A program made the translations under genes and the position numbers. This document shows, piece by piece, positions 1 to 6,448 of a stretch of 9,598 nt of DNA; the first letter of the stretch is position 1; every line of letters starts with the position of its first letter. Source of the stretch: JAWLHA01 sp041690535 (GTDB lineage Bacteria; Pseudomonadota; Gammaproteobacteria; Thiohalomonadales; Thiohalomonadaceae). The stretch covers positions 1 through 9,598 of the forward strand of contig JAWLHA010000109.1 in the NCBI GenBank assembly GCA_041690535.1, written 5' to 3'. Under the pieces are notes generated by a model. The model worked only from the letters and a program-made list of their open reading frames with translations. It was not told the DNA's origin and made no database searches.

Positions 1-61
1 AGCGCAGCGCATCCACCGTGCGGCGTCGAATTGGTGGATGCGCTGCGCTTATCCACCCTAC
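1..61. repeat. REP-like palindrome, cut by the window edge
   Basis: A perfect 17-bp inverted repeat is visible: AGCGCAGCGCATCCACC at 1-17 and its exact complement at 33-49, with a 15-nt loop. The right arm continues as TATCCACCCTAC to about 61. The matching left extension should lie before base 1, so the element is truncated by the window. A related element lies at 9416-9486. Palindromes of this GTGGATAAGCGCAGCG type are familiar as dispersed intergenic elements in proteobacteria (general knowledge). No transposase is nearby. Confidence 0.75.
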
Positions 62-120
62 ATGTTGGGCGCGTCGAATTTATCTGTTCGGTGCTCTAGT
101 TGCTAGTTCAAGGCGCCGCT

Positions 121-192
121 TTCGTCGCTCCCGCGAAGGCGGGGGCCCAGAAAAATCAAGGCACTGGAGCCCGCCTTCGCGGGCATGACGAA
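121..192. repeat. Palindromic intergenic repeat (CCCGCGAAGGCGGG type)
   Basis: The arms at 121-150 and 164-192 are imperfect inverted copies around a 13-nt AT-rich loop. The core CCCGCGAAGGCGGG (130-143) and its exact complement (170-183) give 14 perfect pairs. Each core is itself almost self-complementary (CCCGC-GAAG-GCGGG), so two small hairpins or one long one could form. The ends TTCGTC and GACGAA also pair. This resembles widespread REP-like elements. Lying downstream of the minus-strand cyclase, it could stop transcription or protect the 3' end, but it has no T-tract. Confidence 0.7.
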
Positions 193-208
193 TTAATCAG
201 GGGTTTCC

Positions 209-300
209 CTAACAACTAACGACACAACTAACGACTAACGACACAACTAACGACTAACGACTAACGACTAACGACACAACTAACAACGACTAACAACTAG
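209..300. repeat. Tandem heptamer array ACTAACG with ACACA interruptions
   Basis: Seven exact ACTAACG units start at 215, 227, 234, 246, 253, 260 and 267. They are grouped as one, two and four copies, each group closed by ACACA (222-226, 241-245, 274-278). Degenerate units (ACTAACA, AACGACTAAC) continue to 300. On the minus strand, the coding strand of the adjacent cyclase, the unit reads CGTTAGT, or TTAGTCG in another phase. The array begins about five bases beyond the cyclase stop codon. It has no credible coding potential. Confidence 0.85.
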
Positions 301-304
301 ACTA

Positions 305-1828
305 CTAGCAAACAACCACCCGATTCCTCCCCGTTGCCTTCGCCGCGTAGAGGGCCTCATCGGCCTTCTCCAGGAGGTTGCCGAAGCCCATCTCCCGCGC
401 GCTGACCGTGGCGACTCCCACACTGATGGTCACTACGGGGGCGGTCTCCGACTTCTCATGGGGGATCCCCAGCGCCTCCACCGAGGTGCGCAGTGTCTCG
501 GCCAGCAATCCCGCACCGGCGGCGTCGGTCTCCAGCAATACCATCAGGAACTCCTCGCCGCCGTAGCGCACCAGGATGTCGGTGGGACGGCGCAGCTTGC
601 TCGCCAGCGCATCGGCAACCTTGCGCAGGCAGTGATCGCCCACGAGGTGGCCGTAGTGATCATTGAAGTGCTTGAAGTAGTCGATGTCGGCCATGATCCC
701 CGAGACTACATGCCCATGGCGGCGCTCGCGCCGCCACTCCCGCGCAATGAACCGCTCCAGAAAACGCCGGTTTGCCACCCCGGTGAGCGGGTCCTGCAGC
801 GTCATGCGCTCCAGCAGCGCGTTGGCACGGGCGAGCTCCGCCTTCGCGTTCTCGGCCCGATCCCGCTCGTCGGCCAGGCTGCGCAGGGTCTGCAGCAGAA
901 CTGTCTCGGCCGCCTTCAGATCGGTGATGTCCCGGAGCGTTCCGGCCAGGAGCCACACGGTACCCTCCTCGACCACCGGGGCCCCGCGATCGTCGACCCA
1001 GCGCAGGGTCCCGTCCGGACGCACGATGCGGTACTCCAGCCGCCACGGGCCCTCGACCCGGGTCCCGAGCGCCCCGATGTATCGGTCCCGATCATCGGGG
1101 TGGATCAGCTCAACGAGCCTGGAGGCATCGGCGTAGATCATCGCCGGCTCGCACTGAAAGATCCGCTGAAATGCCGGACTCAGGTAGGTGATCCGCTCCA
1201 GCCCCGGGGTCCCGGTCCAGAAGAGATCCTCCACGCTCTCGGCAATCAGCCGAAACCGCCGCTCGCTCTCCCGCACCGCCTGTTCGGCACGCCGCGACTC
1301 GGTGATGTCCTGAATGGTGCCGAAGAAGCGGACCGCCTCTCCCCCTTCGTAGGCCACCTCCGCCCGGGTGCGCAGGATGCGCTCCTCCCCGCTCGGGCGG
1401 ATGATGCGGTACTCGGCGTCGTACGGCTCCATGCCGATGATGGCCCGGGTGAGCACGCTCTCCAGCTGGTGCCTGTCCCCGGGGTGGACCAGCTGCAAGA
1501 TGGTGCGCGGCCGGGGGGCAAAGAGTTGCGGGCGCAGGCCGAGGAGACGAAATACTTCGTCGGACCAGTGGGATTCCCCGCTTCTCAGATCGGTCTCCCA
1601 GGTGCCTACGGAGGAGAGTTGCTCAAGGTGATCCAGCCGGGCCCGGGTGCGGGCGAGCTCGAGAGCGAGTTCCTCCAGCCGCGACTGGAGTTGTTCGGGT
1701 GGTTGGACCCCTGAGACATCTCTGGGCGGCAACGAAGCGCTCCCCTGGCGATCTCTACACTGATTGTAAACGTTGGGGCCGAAAGGTCCCGTTGGAGTGG
1801 GCGCCTCCAGATAAACGCATACTTGCAT
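305..1828 (-). CDS. PAS-PAS-GGDEF diguanylate cyclase
   Basis: This soluble protein is predicted to make c-di-GMP from two GTP. Residue numbers are from the ATG at 1828 (507 aa). A short coiled coil (about 48-72) precedes two PAS_3-type domains (about 75-180 and 195-302), each ending in a DIT motif. A helical linker (305-342) follows, then GGDEF (about 343-507). Catalytic RYGGEEF is intact (GGEEF 423-427), DIDYFKHFND fits the GTP and metal site, and RPTD (414-417) is a proper RxxD inhibitory site. No membrane segment or signal peptide is seen. The start is uncertain. The ATG lies in the loop of an inverted repeat with only AAGAG before it. A TTG at 1730-1732 (codon 33) has AGGGGAG seven bases upstream and a TACAAT box before that, and would give 475 aa. 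It is divergent from the kinase operon. The ligand of the PAS domains is unknown. Confidence 0.95.
   Translation of the reverse strand: MQVCVYLEAPTPTGPFGPNVYNQCRDRQGSASLPPRDVSGVQPPEQLQSRLEELALELARTRARLDHLEQLSSVGTWETDLRSGESHWSDEVFRLLGLRPQLFAPRPRTILQLVHPGDRHQLESVLTRAIIGMEPYDAEYRIIRPSGEERILRTRAEVAYEGGEAVRFFGTIQDITESRRAEQAVRESERRFRLIAESVEDLFWTGTPGLERITYLSPAFQRIFQCEPAMIYADASRLVELIHPDDRDRYIGALGTRVEGPWRLEYRIVRPDGTLRWVDDRGAPVVEEGTVWLLAGTLRDITDLKAAETVLLQTLRSLADERDRAENAKAELARANALLERMTLQDPLTGVANRRFLERFIAREWRRERRHGHVVSGIMADIDYFKHFNDHYGHLVGDHCLRKVADALASKLRRPTDILVRYGGEEFLMVLLETDAAGAGLLAETLRTSVEALGIPHEKSETAPVVTISVGVATVSAREMGFGNLLEKADEALYAAKATGRNRVVVC
1763..1790 (-). promoter_or_regulatory. Possible sigma70 promoter for the cyclase
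   Basis: On the minus strand TACAAT (1763-1768, five of six matches to TATAAT) lies 16 bases from GGGACC (1785-1790, matching GAC of TTGACA). Transcription would start near 1756, shortly before an AGGGGAG ribosome site (1740-1746) and a TTG codon (1730-1732). This is coherent only if translation starts at the TTG, because the hexamers lie inside the coding region counted from the ATG at 1828. The -35 match is weak. Confidence 0.35.
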
Positions 1829-1851
1829 CGCTCTTGGGTAAGTATGCGTTT
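1813..1851. promoter_or_regulatory. Perfect 12-bp inverted repeat in the divergent region
   Basis: AAACGCATACTT (1813-1824) is repeated exactly in inverse orientation at 1840-1851 with a 15-nt spacer, so arm centres are 27 bp apart. It sits between the divergent cyclase and kinase genes. It could be a two-half-site operator or a transcript hairpin. In the cyclase direction the loop holds AAGAG and the annotated ATG. The minus-strand arm extended to AAACGCATACTTAC recurs at 9492-9505, before the last gene of the window. The binding factor is unknown. Confidence 0.6.
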
Positions 1852-1872
1852 TACTCCGCCAAACAGGGGTGA

Positions 1873-3807
1873 ATGGTTGCAGAGCATGAACGACGGAACC
1901 ACTCCATGAGCGCGGCCGCCGCCGCCAGCCCCACCCGCGTCCTGCTGGTGGAGGACAGCGCCATCCAGGCGGAGCTGGTGCGGCGTCTGCTGGTGAAGGC
2001 CGGCTTCGAGGTCACGCTCGCCGGGAATGGCCGCGAAGCCCTGGAGCGCATGCGCCCGCGCTCGCCGCATCTGGTGGTGGCGGACATCGCCATGCCGGTC
2101 ATGAACGGGTTCGAGCTGTGCCGGGCCATCAAATCCGAGCCTCGTTTCGAAACGATCCCCGTGGTGCTGTTGACCGCCCTGGCCGACCCTTCGGATATTG
2201 TGCGCGGGCTGGCGGCCGGGGCGGACAGCTACCTCATCAAACCGGTCGACGAACAGGAGCTCGTGGCCAAACTGCGGGCGCTCGCGGCCCGGCCGCTCCC
2301 GCGCGTACCGGACCTGCCGGTGATGGAGATCGAGTTTTGCGGCGAACGGTATGCCATTCCCCAGGACAGCCGGCGCATCCTGCATTTTCTCCTGACCACC
2401 TACCAGCATACGGTTGGGCAGAACCGCCAACTGACCCAGGCGAAGCTGGATCTGGAGCGGGCCAATATCACCCTCGAGCAGAATCTCCACCAGTTGGCCG
2501 CCTCCGAGGGGCGGTTCCGCTCCTTTGTGCAACTGGTACCTGACATCATCTACCGCCTCGACCAGGGGGGGAGTTTTACCTTCGTCAACAATGCGGTCGC
2601 CCAGCTGGGCTATCGGCCCGACGAGCTGCTCGGGCAGCACTTCGGGGTGCTCATGACCCCCGGGCAGGCCCAGGCCATCACCCGCAGCCGCGTACTGCCG
2701 AACTTTGCCGGACAGGGCACCGGCAGCGAGAAGGCGCCGAAGTTGTTCGACGAGCGCCGCACCGGTGATCGCGCTACCCGGGGGCTGCAGCTGCAGCTCC
2801 TGCCCAAGCAGACCCGCGTGGTGCGTTATGGCATCGCCCAGCCGCCCGAGGGGGAGGCGTTCGTGGCGGAGGTGGCCAGTGCCGGGATCTACGAGTCGGT
2901 GGATGGACAGAGAAGCTTCGCGGGCAGTGTCGGGGTGATCCGGGATATCACCGAACGGAAGCGGGCCGAGGAGGAGATCCGCAACCTCAACGAGACCCTG
3001 GAGGAGCGGGTGCGCAGCCGTACCTTCGAGCTCGATCGGGCCAACCGCCAGCTGGCGCACACCCTGGAGGAGTTGAAGGCAACCCAACAGAAGATGATCG
3101 AGGCGGAAAAGCTCACCGCCCTCGGGACCCTGGTGGCCGGCGTCGCCCACGAGATCAACAACCCCCTGATGGGGACCATGAACTACGTCCAATACGCCGC
3201 GGGACGGATGGCGGATGCGAAGGGGGTGGAGGTGCTGCGCAAGGCCGAGCGCGAGCTGAAACGGCTGGCCGGCATCGTCGAAAACATGATGACTTACGTG
3301 CAGGGACGGAGCGAGGGGGTGCAGTTGATCGGGGTGAAGGAGCCGGTGGAGACGGCCGTCGACCTTGTGGCCTCCGATTTCAGGCGGCAGGCGATCGAGC
3401 TGGAGTGCTCCGTGGCGCCGACCCTTCCCCCCGTGTGGGGAAACCCGGGGGGACTGCAGCAGGTGCTGCTCAACCTGCTGCTCAACGCCCGCGATGCGGT
3501 CGCCGAATCGGCAGTGAAGCGCATCGCAGTGACGGCGGAGGCGTCGCAGGGGTGGGTGCGGGTGCATGTGCGCGACAGCGGCCCGGGCATTCCCGAGGGG
3601 TTGGGGGTGCGTATCTTCGACCCCTTCGTCACCACCAAACCACCGGGACAGGGCACCGGCATGGGGCTTTCGGTGTCGCGCAGTATCATCGAAGGGTTCG
3701 GCGGAACCCTGATGGTGGACAGTCTGCCGGGGGCCGGGGCACTCTTCACCGTGGCCCTGCGGACACAAAGGGCGCCGGTCAAAGACGAGCGCCGACCTGA
3801 AGAGTGA
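1873..3807 (+). CDS. REC-PAS-HisKA-HATPase sensor kinase with N-terminal receiver
   Basis: Cytoplasmic hybrid histidine kinase of 644 aa. The receiver (about 22-137) has the acidic pair E27-D28, phospho-Asp71 (DIAMP), T101 and K123 before P124, all intact. A linker (149-200) with RRILHFLLTTYQ leads to a coiled coil. PAS spans about 212-365 and ends in RDITERKRAEEE, followed by a second coiled coil (367-410). The HisKA H-box AGVAHEINNPLMG carries His426. The ATPase has the N-box (N538 in LNLLLNARDAV), DSGPGIP, FDPFVTTK and GTGMGLS. It is predicted to autophosphorylate and also to receive phosphate on its own receiver from another kinase. No membrane segment is seen. The ATG at 1873 follows AGGGG at short spacing (3 nt). 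An in-frame ATG at 1906 (Met12) is a reasonable alternative. It is the first gene of a same-strand cluster. Confidence 0.93.
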   Translation: MVAEHERRNHSMSAAAAASPTRVLLVEDSAIQAELVRRLLVKAGFEVTLAGNGREALERMRPRSPHLVVADIAMPVMNGFELCRAIKSEPRFETIPVVLLTALADPSDIVRGLAAGADSYLIKPVDEQELVAKLRALAARPLPRVPDLPVMEIEFCGERYAIPQDSRRILHFLLTTYQHTVGQNRQLTQAKLDLERANITLEQNLHQLAASEGRFRSFVQLVPDIIYRLDQGGSFTFVNNAVAQLGYRPDELLGQHFGVLMTPGQAQAITRSRVLPNFAGQGTGSEKAPKLFDERRTGDRATRGLQLQLLPKQTRVVRYGIAQPPEGEAFVAEVASAGIYESVDGQRSFAGSVGVIRDITERKRAEEEIRNLNETLEERVRSRTFELDRANRQLAHTLEELKATQQKMIEAEKLTALGTLVAGVAHEINNPLMGTMNYVQYAAGRMADAKGVEVLRKAERELKRLAGIVENMMTYVQGRSEGVQLIGVKEPVETAVDLVASDFRRQAIELECSVAPTLPPVWGNPGGLQQVLLNLLLNARDAVAESAVKRIAVTAEASQGWVRVHVRDSGPGIPEGLGVRIFDPFVTTKPPGQGTGMGLSVSRSIIEGFGGTLMVDSLPGAGALFTVALRTQRAPVKDERRPEE

Positions 3808-3809
3808 AA

Positions 3810-3856
3810 GGGGGCAAGCCCGCGCCCGCCTCCCCCCCGGGCCGAACCTTGCCCCC
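3810..3856 (+). terminator. Hairpin between the two kinase genes, no T-tract
   Basis: GGGGGCAAG (3810-3818) and CTTGCCCCC (3848-3856) are perfect inverted arms, and GCCCG/CGGGC inside can add pairs. The structure begins two bases after the first kinase's stop codon. No run of T follows, so it is not a classical intrinsic terminator. It could be a pause site, an mRNA processing or stability element, or a partial attenuator. The next gene starts about 53 bases later. Confidence 0.35.
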
Positions 3857-3909
3857 GCCGTCTATCCTTATGCCCACACTCCAGGGATTGAACCATACCG
3901 GCCCAAAGC

Positions 3910-5778
3910 ATGCGGCAGACGATTCCACGCGTGTTGGCAGCGACCAGGGGGGTGCACTGGTATGTGCCGGCGCTGCTGTCGCTAACGCTGGTGCCGCTCT
4001 CTTTCTACAGCTATCTGGCCTTCCACATCATTGCAGAGCTGTTCGCCATCACCATCGCGGTCTGCACCTTTGCCGTTGCGTGGACCACCTATCCCTTCTC
4101 CCGCAACGGCACATTGGCTCTCCTCGGACTCGGGTATTTCTGGGTGGCCGTGTTGGACTTGGTCCACACCCTGCTCTACAAGGGGATGAACATCTTTCCC
4201 GTGCTGAGCGCCAACCCCGCCACGCAACTGTGGCTGGAGGCGCGCTATGCGGAGGCGCTGCTGCTGCTCGCCGCCCCCTCGTTCCTCCGTCGCGAGGTGA
4301 GGCCGGGCCTCAGCTTCGTTGCATTCGGCCTCGTTGCGGTGGGGCTGGTGGTTCTGGTGCTCATCGGTGCCGTTCCGGATGCCTTCGTGGAGGGGGAGGG
4401 GCTCACCGCCTTCAAGGTCTTCAGCGAATATGCCATCGTGGCATTGCTTCTGCTGGCCCTCGCCCATCTCTGGGCCAAACGGCAGCTGTTGGATGAGCGG
4501 GTGGTTGGATTGATCACCGCTGCCATCCTCTTCACCGCCATGGCGGAGTTGAGTTTCACGCTGTATGTCAGCGTGTACGGATTGAGCAATCTCGTCGGCC
4601 ATGTGCTGAAGATCTTCTCCTACTGGGCGATCTTCATCGCCCTGGTGGAGTTCACGCTCACCCACCCCTTTCGCCAGATGGCGCGAGGGGCGACGACCTA
4701 TGACGCCATTCCGGACCCGACCGTGGTGGTCGATCGTGAGGGGTTCATTCGCCAGGTCAACCGGGCTGCCCGGGACACCATCGGCGTGGCGGGCGCGCAG
4801 GAGCTGCTTGGCGAGCACGTCCATGGCCTCTTTCATCAGCCCGAGCTCAGTCCCCTGGTCTGTCCCGCATGCACCGCCGTTCGCGAGGGGCGGGCCGCCT
4901 CGGCCATTGAGCTCCGCCGCGGTGAGCGCTGGTGCGAAATTACCCTCTCTCCGGTGCGGCGGGCGGGCGAAAACGTCGGTGCCATTCACGTGGCGCGCGA
5001 TATCACCGAGCGCAAGCGCTCCGAGCTGGAGCGCCAGCGGTTGACGGCCGAACTGGAGGCGACCCTGGGCAGCCTGCGCGAGTCCCAGATGAAGGTGATC
5101 CAGGCGGAACAGAGCCATTCCCTCGGTATTCTCTCCTCCGGGATCGCGAACGAGCTGAACAATCCCCTCATGGGGGTGCTCAACTACGTGGACTACGCTG
5201 AAAACAAGAGCGAAGGGCGCACCCGGGAGGTGCTGCGGAAGGCGGCCCGGGAGGTGCGGCGGGTCCAGGAGATCATACGCAAGATGCTGGTATTTGCCGG
5301 ACCCGCCCCCAGCGAACTGGGGCCGGTGGATGTGGCACAGACCCTGGAGCAGGCGTTGCAGTTCGTATCGGCGGTGTTGCGGGTGGGACACATCGAGGTG
5401 AGGCAGGAGATTCAGGAGCGCATGCCTCCGGCCCGCGCCAGGGCCGAAGGCATGCAGCAGATCATGCTCAACCTGATTCTGAATGCGCGCGACGCGATGG
5501 AAGGGCGCGCGGACAAGGTCCTTACCCTGCGCGCCTGGCAGGATGGCGAGTGGGACTATGTACAGGTTCAGGACACCGGAGAAGGCATGGGTGCGGAAAC
5601 CCTTGAGCACCTGCACGTGCCGTTCTTCACGACGCGCCCCAGGCGTGGTGCGGGATTAGGGCTGCCGCTCGCCATGAGCATCGTCAACGACTTCGGCGGA
5701 ACCATCGATTTCGAGAGTGAACCGGAGGTGGGCACGACCGTGACGGTGAAGTTGCCGCTTTGGACCACGGGAAGGTGA
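3910..5778 (+). CDS. MASE3-like membrane PAS histidine kinase with Asn in place of the phospho-His
   Basis: Integral-membrane kinase-like protein of 622 aa. Residues about 16-252 form seven or eight hydrophobic helices resembling the MASE3 sensory domain (features LDLVHTLLYKGMNIFP and FKVFSEYAIVALLLL). A PAS domain (about 262-366) has a CPAC pair (C318, C321). A coiled coil (368-402) leads to the HisKA region. The H-box reads SSGIANELNNPLMG, so the usual His is Asn414 (AAC, 5149-5151). The ATPase retains its N-box (LNLILNARDAM), DTGEGMG, PFFTT and GAGLGL, so ATP binding looks intact while phosphoacceptance should be lost. No good Shine-Dalgarno precedes the ATG, and upstream in-frame starts look worse. 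The receiver gene follows after 28 bases, which suggests a shared transcript. What the membrane domain senses is not known. Confidence 0.92.
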   Translation: MRQTIPRVLAATRGVHWYVPALLSLTLVPLSFYSYLAFHIIAELFAITIAVCTFAVAWTTYPFSRNGTLALLGLGYFWVAVLDLVHTLLYKGMNIFPVLSANPATQLWLEARYAEALLLLAAPSFLRREVRPGLSFVAFGLVAVGLVVLVLIGAVPDAFVEGEGLTAFKVFSEYAIVALLLLALAHLWAKRQLLDERVVGLITAAILFTAMAELSFTLYVSVYGLSNLVGHVLKIFSYWAIFIALVEFTLTHPFRQMARGATTYDAIPDPTVVVDREGFIRQVNRAARDTIGVAGAQELLGEHVHGLFHQPELSPLVCPACTAVREGRAASAIELRRGERWCEITLSPVRRAGENVGAIHVARDITERKRSELERQRLTAELEATLGSLRESQMKVIQAEQSHSLGILSSGIANELNNPLMGVLNYVDYAENKSEGRTREVLRKAAREVRRVQEIIRKMLVFAGPAPSELGPVDVAQTLEQALQFVSAVLRVGHIEVRQEIQERMPPARARAEGMQQIMLNLILNARDAMEGRADKVLTLRAWQDGEWDYVQVQDTGEGMGAETLEHLHVPFFTTRPRRGAGLGLPLAMSIVNDFGGTIDFESEPEVGTTVTVKLPLWTTGR

Positions 5779-5806
5779 ACGGGAAGACTTGTGCCGGGAG
5801 CGATGA

Positions 5807-6208
5807 ATGGGTAAGCGGATCTTGGTGATTGACGACGAAGAGAGTGTCAGGGATGCCTTCGTGCTGGCCCTGGAGGAGACGCTCTACGAGGTGGATACGG
5901 CCGCCTCGGGGACCGAGGGGCTGGAGAAGGCATTGGGGTGGCATCCCGATCTGATCTTCCTCGACTTGCGCATGCCCGGCATGGACGGGGTGGAGGTGCT
6001 TCGGCGCCTGCACCAATGCTGCCGAAGCATCCCCGTCTACATCGTGACGGCGTTCTACCAGGAGTACCTGAAGCCCCTGCGCCAGGTGGTGGATGAGGGC
6101 ATTCCGTTCCAGCTGGCCAAAAAGCCCCTCTCGGGTGAGGATATTCGCGAGGTCGCCCGCGGTGTGCTCGAGGGGCCTCACGCCACCCCCATTGATGCGC
6201 CGGGTTAG
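5807..6208 (+). CDS. Stand-alone CheY-like response regulator receiver
   Basis: Single receiver domain of 133 aa with no output domain. Key positions are intact: D10-D11 (VIDDEE), phospho-acceptor Asp53 (FLDLRMPGMDG), T81 (IVTAF) and K106-P107 (AKKPLSG). A stand-alone receiver acts either by binding a target protein when phosphorylated or as a phosphotransfer relay. GGGAG (5796-5800) six bases before the ATG is a good ribosome site. An ATG at 5803 in another frame stops after three codons and is not the start. The gene lies 28 bases after the membrane kinase-like gene, the usual position of a cognate partner. Since that protein lacks the phospho-His, the intact kinase at 1873-3807 is a more likely phosphodonor (inference). 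Confidence 0.94.
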   Translation: MGKRILVIDDEESVRDAFVLALEETLYEVDTAASGTEGLEKALGWHPDLIFLDLRMPGMDGVEVLRRLHQCCRSIPVYIVTAFYQEYLKPLRQVVDEGIPFQLAKKPLSGEDIREVARGVLEGPHATPIDAPG

Positions 6209-6448
6209 AGCACCGAACAGCTCAACGGAAAGGTCGCCCATCGCGGCCAGATTGCCCGTGTGAGTGGCGGGTGGCAGCGGCCCCGGCGCAGTTCGCCCGC
6301 GCTGCAGCAGGAGGGGGCGCACGGGCGTGGCCCACTCGGCGCTGCGGGGCGTGGCGTTCCGCCCGATGGCACCGTTCCGCACGGCTATACTCCGCTGGGG
6401 CCGTGCCGGCTGTGCCGCACCGTGGACGGAAGTGAGACGGGATCGGGG
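6209..6448 (+). other. 240-bp spacer before the HD-GYP gene
   Basis: The reading frame of the HD-GYP gene stays open upstream to a GTG at 6260, but the implied 63 residues are Arg/Pro/Gly-rich, show no domain, and have no ribosome site. The stretch is therefore treated as non-coding. TATACT at 6386-6391 is a passable -10 box about 60 bases before the ATG at 6449, but no convincing -35 box lies at the right distance. The first 15 bases, overlapping the receiver's stop codon (6206-6220), match 84-98 in inverse orientation. Confidence 0.4.

Noticed and set aside
209..300. A CRISPR array
   Set aside because: Units are 7 bp with no unique spacers. This is a simple tandem repeat.
1..304. An insertion sequence end or attachment site
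   Set aside because: No transposase or integrase, no target duplication, and the palindromes fit REP-like elements.
458..1714. A 418-codon plus-strand open frame opposite the cyclase
   Set aside because: The minus strand has an intact GGEEF domain and two PAS domains. The plus frame has none.
1606..3768. A 720-codon minus-strand open frame opposite the first kinase
   Set aside because: The plus strand encodes a complete receiver, PAS and kinase here. The antisense product has no recognisable motif.
3982..5616. A 544-codon minus-strand open frame opposite the membrane kinase
   Set aside because: Shadow of the MASE3-like kinase gene, with no motif and a His/Gln-rich composition.
6260..6448. 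N-terminal extension of the HD-GYP protein from GTG 6260
   Set aside because: No ribosome site, low-complexity residues, no domain. The ATG at 6449 directly precedes the coiled coil and first PAS.
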